A stretch of 64,000 nt of DNA. Origin: Candidatus Goldiibacteriota bacterium HGW-Goldbacteria-1. GTDB taxonomy: Bacteria; Oederibacteriota; PGYV01. Shown here piece after piece: positions 62,224 to 64,000 of this stretch (within the stretch, counting starts at the first letter, position 1; each line of letters begins with the position of its first letter). The notes beneath the pieces are model-generated. The model worked only from the letters and a program-made list of their open reading frames with translations, made no database searches and was not told where the DNA came from. The DNA lies in assembly GCA_002839855.1 (NCBI GenBank), contig PGYV01000005.1, positions 243,800 through 307,799 of the forward strand. The letters run 5' to 3'. The translations under genes were made by a program, and so were the position numbers.

Positions 62224-62846
62224 TACCCTATTCTCCTTATTATTTCTTCCATGGATTTTTTTGTGACAAGTATGTTTGAATTAACCAAAAGGTCATACAC
62301 GTTAATATTCTTGGAAGTAATAATATCCGCGTTTCTGATGTTACGGACCGACTTTACAACAGCGCTGTCAGCTTTTTCCGATACAAAAAGAACTTTTTTG
62401 CCGTTAAGCTTCATTATTTTGAGCATATTTGTTACATCTTTTGTTTTAGGCTGCGCAAAATCCATAGTGTTTATTATTTTAATTTCGCCGTCTTTAAGTT
62501 TGCCGGCTACAACCATCTGCATGGCTGCCTTTTTCTGTTTTTTAGGAACTTCCATTCTTGCTTTAAGCGGCCTTGGTCCGAATGTTACACCGCCGCCTTT
62601 CCAGATAGGAGACCTGTTAGAACCATGCCTTGCACGGCCTGTCCCTTTCTGTTTCCACGGTTTTTTTCCGCCTCCGCGCACTTCCGCCCTTGTAAGCGTA
62701 TTAGATGAACCGTTATGCTGATTCTGCTGGTAAGCCAGAATCACATCATGAACCGCGTTATCTTTGGCTTCAACTGTAAGAATGCTGTCGGCTATTTCAA
62801 ATTCTTCCAGCTTCTTGTTTTCTTTATCAAATACGTCAAGTTTCAT
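62223..62846 (-). CDS. rplD: Ribosomal protein uL4
   Basis: 207 residues; the extended loop has GGGKKPWKQKGTGRARHGSN and SPIWKGGGVTFGP. It is the usual autogenous regulator of the S10 operon. Confidence 0.98.
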   Translation of the reverse strand: MKLDVFDKENKKLEEFEIADSILTVEAKDNAVHDVILAYQQNQHNGSSNTLTRAEVRGGGKKPWKQKGTGRARHGSNRSPIWKGGGVTFGPRPLKARMEVPKKQKKAAMQMVVAGKLKDGEIKIINTMDFAQPKTKDVTNMLKIMKLNGKKVLFVSEKADSAVVKSVRNIRNADIITSKNINVYDLLVNSNILVTKKSMEEIIRRIG

Positions 62847-62866
62847 GATTACAATCTCCTTTTCGT

Positions 62867-63520
62867 TTACTTCTTTTTAACGCTTTTTCTGATTTCAACT
62901 ATACCGTTGTTAGATCCCGGAACCGCACCCTGAATAAGCATGAATTTATTTTCAAGGTCAACTTTTTCAACAGCAAGATTAAGGACTGTAACCCTGTCAA
63001 CACCCATATGTCCTGCCATCCTCATATTCTTGAAAACCCTTGCAGGATATGTGCTGGAACCAATGGAGCCCGGAGCACGGTTGTGATTGCTTCCGTGGCT
63101 GCCCGCGCCGCCTGCAAAGTTATGTCTTTTTACAACGCCCTGAAAACCTTTACCCTTTGAAATCCCGCAGACATCAACAAACTTGAGGTCTTTCATGGCT
63201 TCAATTGTAAGTGTATCACCCACATTGAATGTTTCAGCTGTTGCGGCATCTACCCTTATTTCCTTTAACACTTTCTTCAAAGGAAGATCTTTATTTGTTT
63301 TTTCATTCTTAAAAACGCCCTTTAAAGCTTTAGGCATTCTCTTGGGTTTTTCGCAGTCAAAGAAACCGAACTTTACGGCTGTGTAGCCGTCTCTTTCGGA
63401 AGTCTTTTTATCCACCACAACACCATCTGCAATTTCCAGTATTGTAACAGGTATCGCTTCACCTTTTTCGTTAAAAACCTGTGTCATTCCTATCTTCTTA
63501 CCAAGTATTGTTGATATCAT
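62867..63520 (-). CDS. rplC: Ribosomal protein uL3
   Basis: 217 residues; ILGKKIGMTQVFNEKGEAIP at the start and GKGFQGVVKRHNFAGGAGSH in the methylated-Gln loop. Confidence 0.98.
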   Translation of the reverse strand: MISTILGKKIGMTQVFNEKGEAIPVTILEIADGVVVDKKTSERDGYTAVKFGFFDCEKPKRMPKALKGVFKNEKTNKDLPLKKVLKEIRVDAATAETFNVGDTLTIEAMKDLKFVDVCGISKGKGFQGVVKRHNFAGGAGSHGSNHNRAPGSIGSSTYPARVFKNMRMAGHMGVDRVTVLNLAVEKVDLENKFMLIQGAVPGSNNGIVEIRKSVKKK

Positions 63521-63536
63521 TTTTTACACTCTCCGC

Positions 63537-63851
63537 TCACAGCTTGATTTCTACGTCAATGCCCGCGGGCAGGTCAAGGGTCTTCAACTTTTCAACCGTA
63601 TCATTATTAGGTTCGAGAATATCTATGAGTCTCTTATGGATTCTCATTTCGAACTGTTCCCTTGACGTCTTGTTGACGTGCGGCGACCTTACTATCGTGT
63701 ACTTATGAAGCTTTGTCGGGAGCGGTATAGGGCCGCAAACACGCGCTCCGGTTTCCTTGACCTTCTTGATAATATCAGAAACTGACTTATCAAGTAGTTT
63801 GTGGTCATAGGCTTTAAGCCTGATTCTTATCTTCTGTGTATCTAACTGCAT
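63537..63851 (-). CDS. rpsJ: Ribosomal protein uS10
   Basis: 104 residues; [20 protein letters not shown] and [20 protein letters not shown]. First gene of the S10 cluster; also a partner of NusB in antitermination. The gap of 39 bases to tuf holds only a ribosome-binding site, so transcription comes from tuf or further upstream. Confidence 0.98.
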   Translation of the reverse strand: MQLDTQKIRIRLKAYDHKLLDKSVSDIIKKVKETGARVCGPIPLPTKLHKYTIVRSPHVNKTSREQFEMRIHKRLIDILEPNNDTVEKLKTLDLPAGIDVEIKL

Positions 63852-63890
63852 TTAAGGTCCTCCATTCTTCTGCTTTCTTGATCTCTGTTG

Positions 63891-64000
63891 TTATTCCAGA
63901 ATCTTTGTTATAACTCCCGAACCTACTGTCCTTCCGCCTTCGCGGATGGCGAACCTTAATTCCTGTTCCATGGCTATCGGCATTATCAGTTCCACTTCTA
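63891..64000 (-). CDS. tuf: Elongation factor Tu, C-terminal end only
   Basis: The last 36 codons are visible: [20 protein letters not shown], then [15 protein letters not shown] and a TAA stop. The N-terminal GTPase part lies beyond the window. The tuf-rpsJ order is that of the str-S10 junction. Confidence 0.95.
   Translation of the reverse strand, partial: EVELIMPIAMEQELRFAIREGGRTVGSGVITKILE

Overview
The window comes from a diderm bacterium. It encodes lipopolysaccharide synthesis and export (kdsD, kdsC, an LpxL-family acyltransferase, lptC, lptA, lptB), an RND/adaptor/TolC efflux pump, several predicted outer-membrane beta-barrels and a Tad/Flp pilus locus with a secretin. Base composition looks moderately AT-rich by eye. 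The Thr-X repeat linker and FlgD/T9SS-like C-terminal domain of one large exported protein resemble proteins I associate with uncultured lineages such as Candidatus Goldbacteria and its relatives. That placement is an inference with low confidence. Most genes lie on the minus strand; only marR-ccdA-tlpA-tlpA (about 35.0-37.2 kb) is on the plus strand.

Layout. 1-7 kb: envelope operon kdsD, kdsC, acyltransferase, lptC, lptA, lptB and a SpoIID-domain protein cut by the window edge, mostly with overlapping ends, preceded by a zinc-ribbon coiled-coil gene. 7-10 kb: an acetyltransferase and a large Thr-rich exported protein split by a frameshift. 10-16.7 kb: efflux operon marR, small beta-barrel, tolC-like, adaptor, RND pump, with a clear promoter, a candidate operator and a terminator. 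16.8-21.5 kb: DUF6544 protein, GT2 glycosyltransferase, an 8-bp minisatellite with REP-like palindromes, small hypotheticals and a DUF4143 ATPase behind an unusual paired palindrome. 21.6-27.2 kb: UvrD helicase-nuclease fusion, response regulator with HD-GYP output, a winged-helix-like protein, YqeK and an overlooked 56-residue membrane protein. 27.2-33.2 kb: carbohydrate ABC uptake operon without its ATPase, TPR and beta-barrel proteins, a PHP phosphoesterase and tRNA-Arg(CCU). 33.3-37.2 kb: TerC, a C_GCAxxG_C_C protein, and a MarR/CcdA/thioredoxin cluster. 37.3-44.7 kb: Tad pilus locus with a TadZ-TadA fusion, secretin, CpaB, TadE/TadG-like pseudopilins and two Flp pilins, preceded by a 375-nt leader carrying an intrinsic terminator. 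44.8-47.6 kb: gluconokinase-like, FadL/PorV-like and DUF1848 genes. 47.7-64 kb: the complete S10-spc-alpha ribosomal protein superoperon from tuf (partial) and rpsJ to rplQ, followed by class II fructose-bisphosphate aldolase and a terminator.

No phage, CRISPR array, complete insertion sequence or recognisable defence island was found. The least conventional parts are the Tad locus with its leader, the DUF4143 ATPase control region, the frameshifted Thr-rich protein, the lipoprotein-type LptA and LptC, and one operator-like motif shared by two separate MarR genes.
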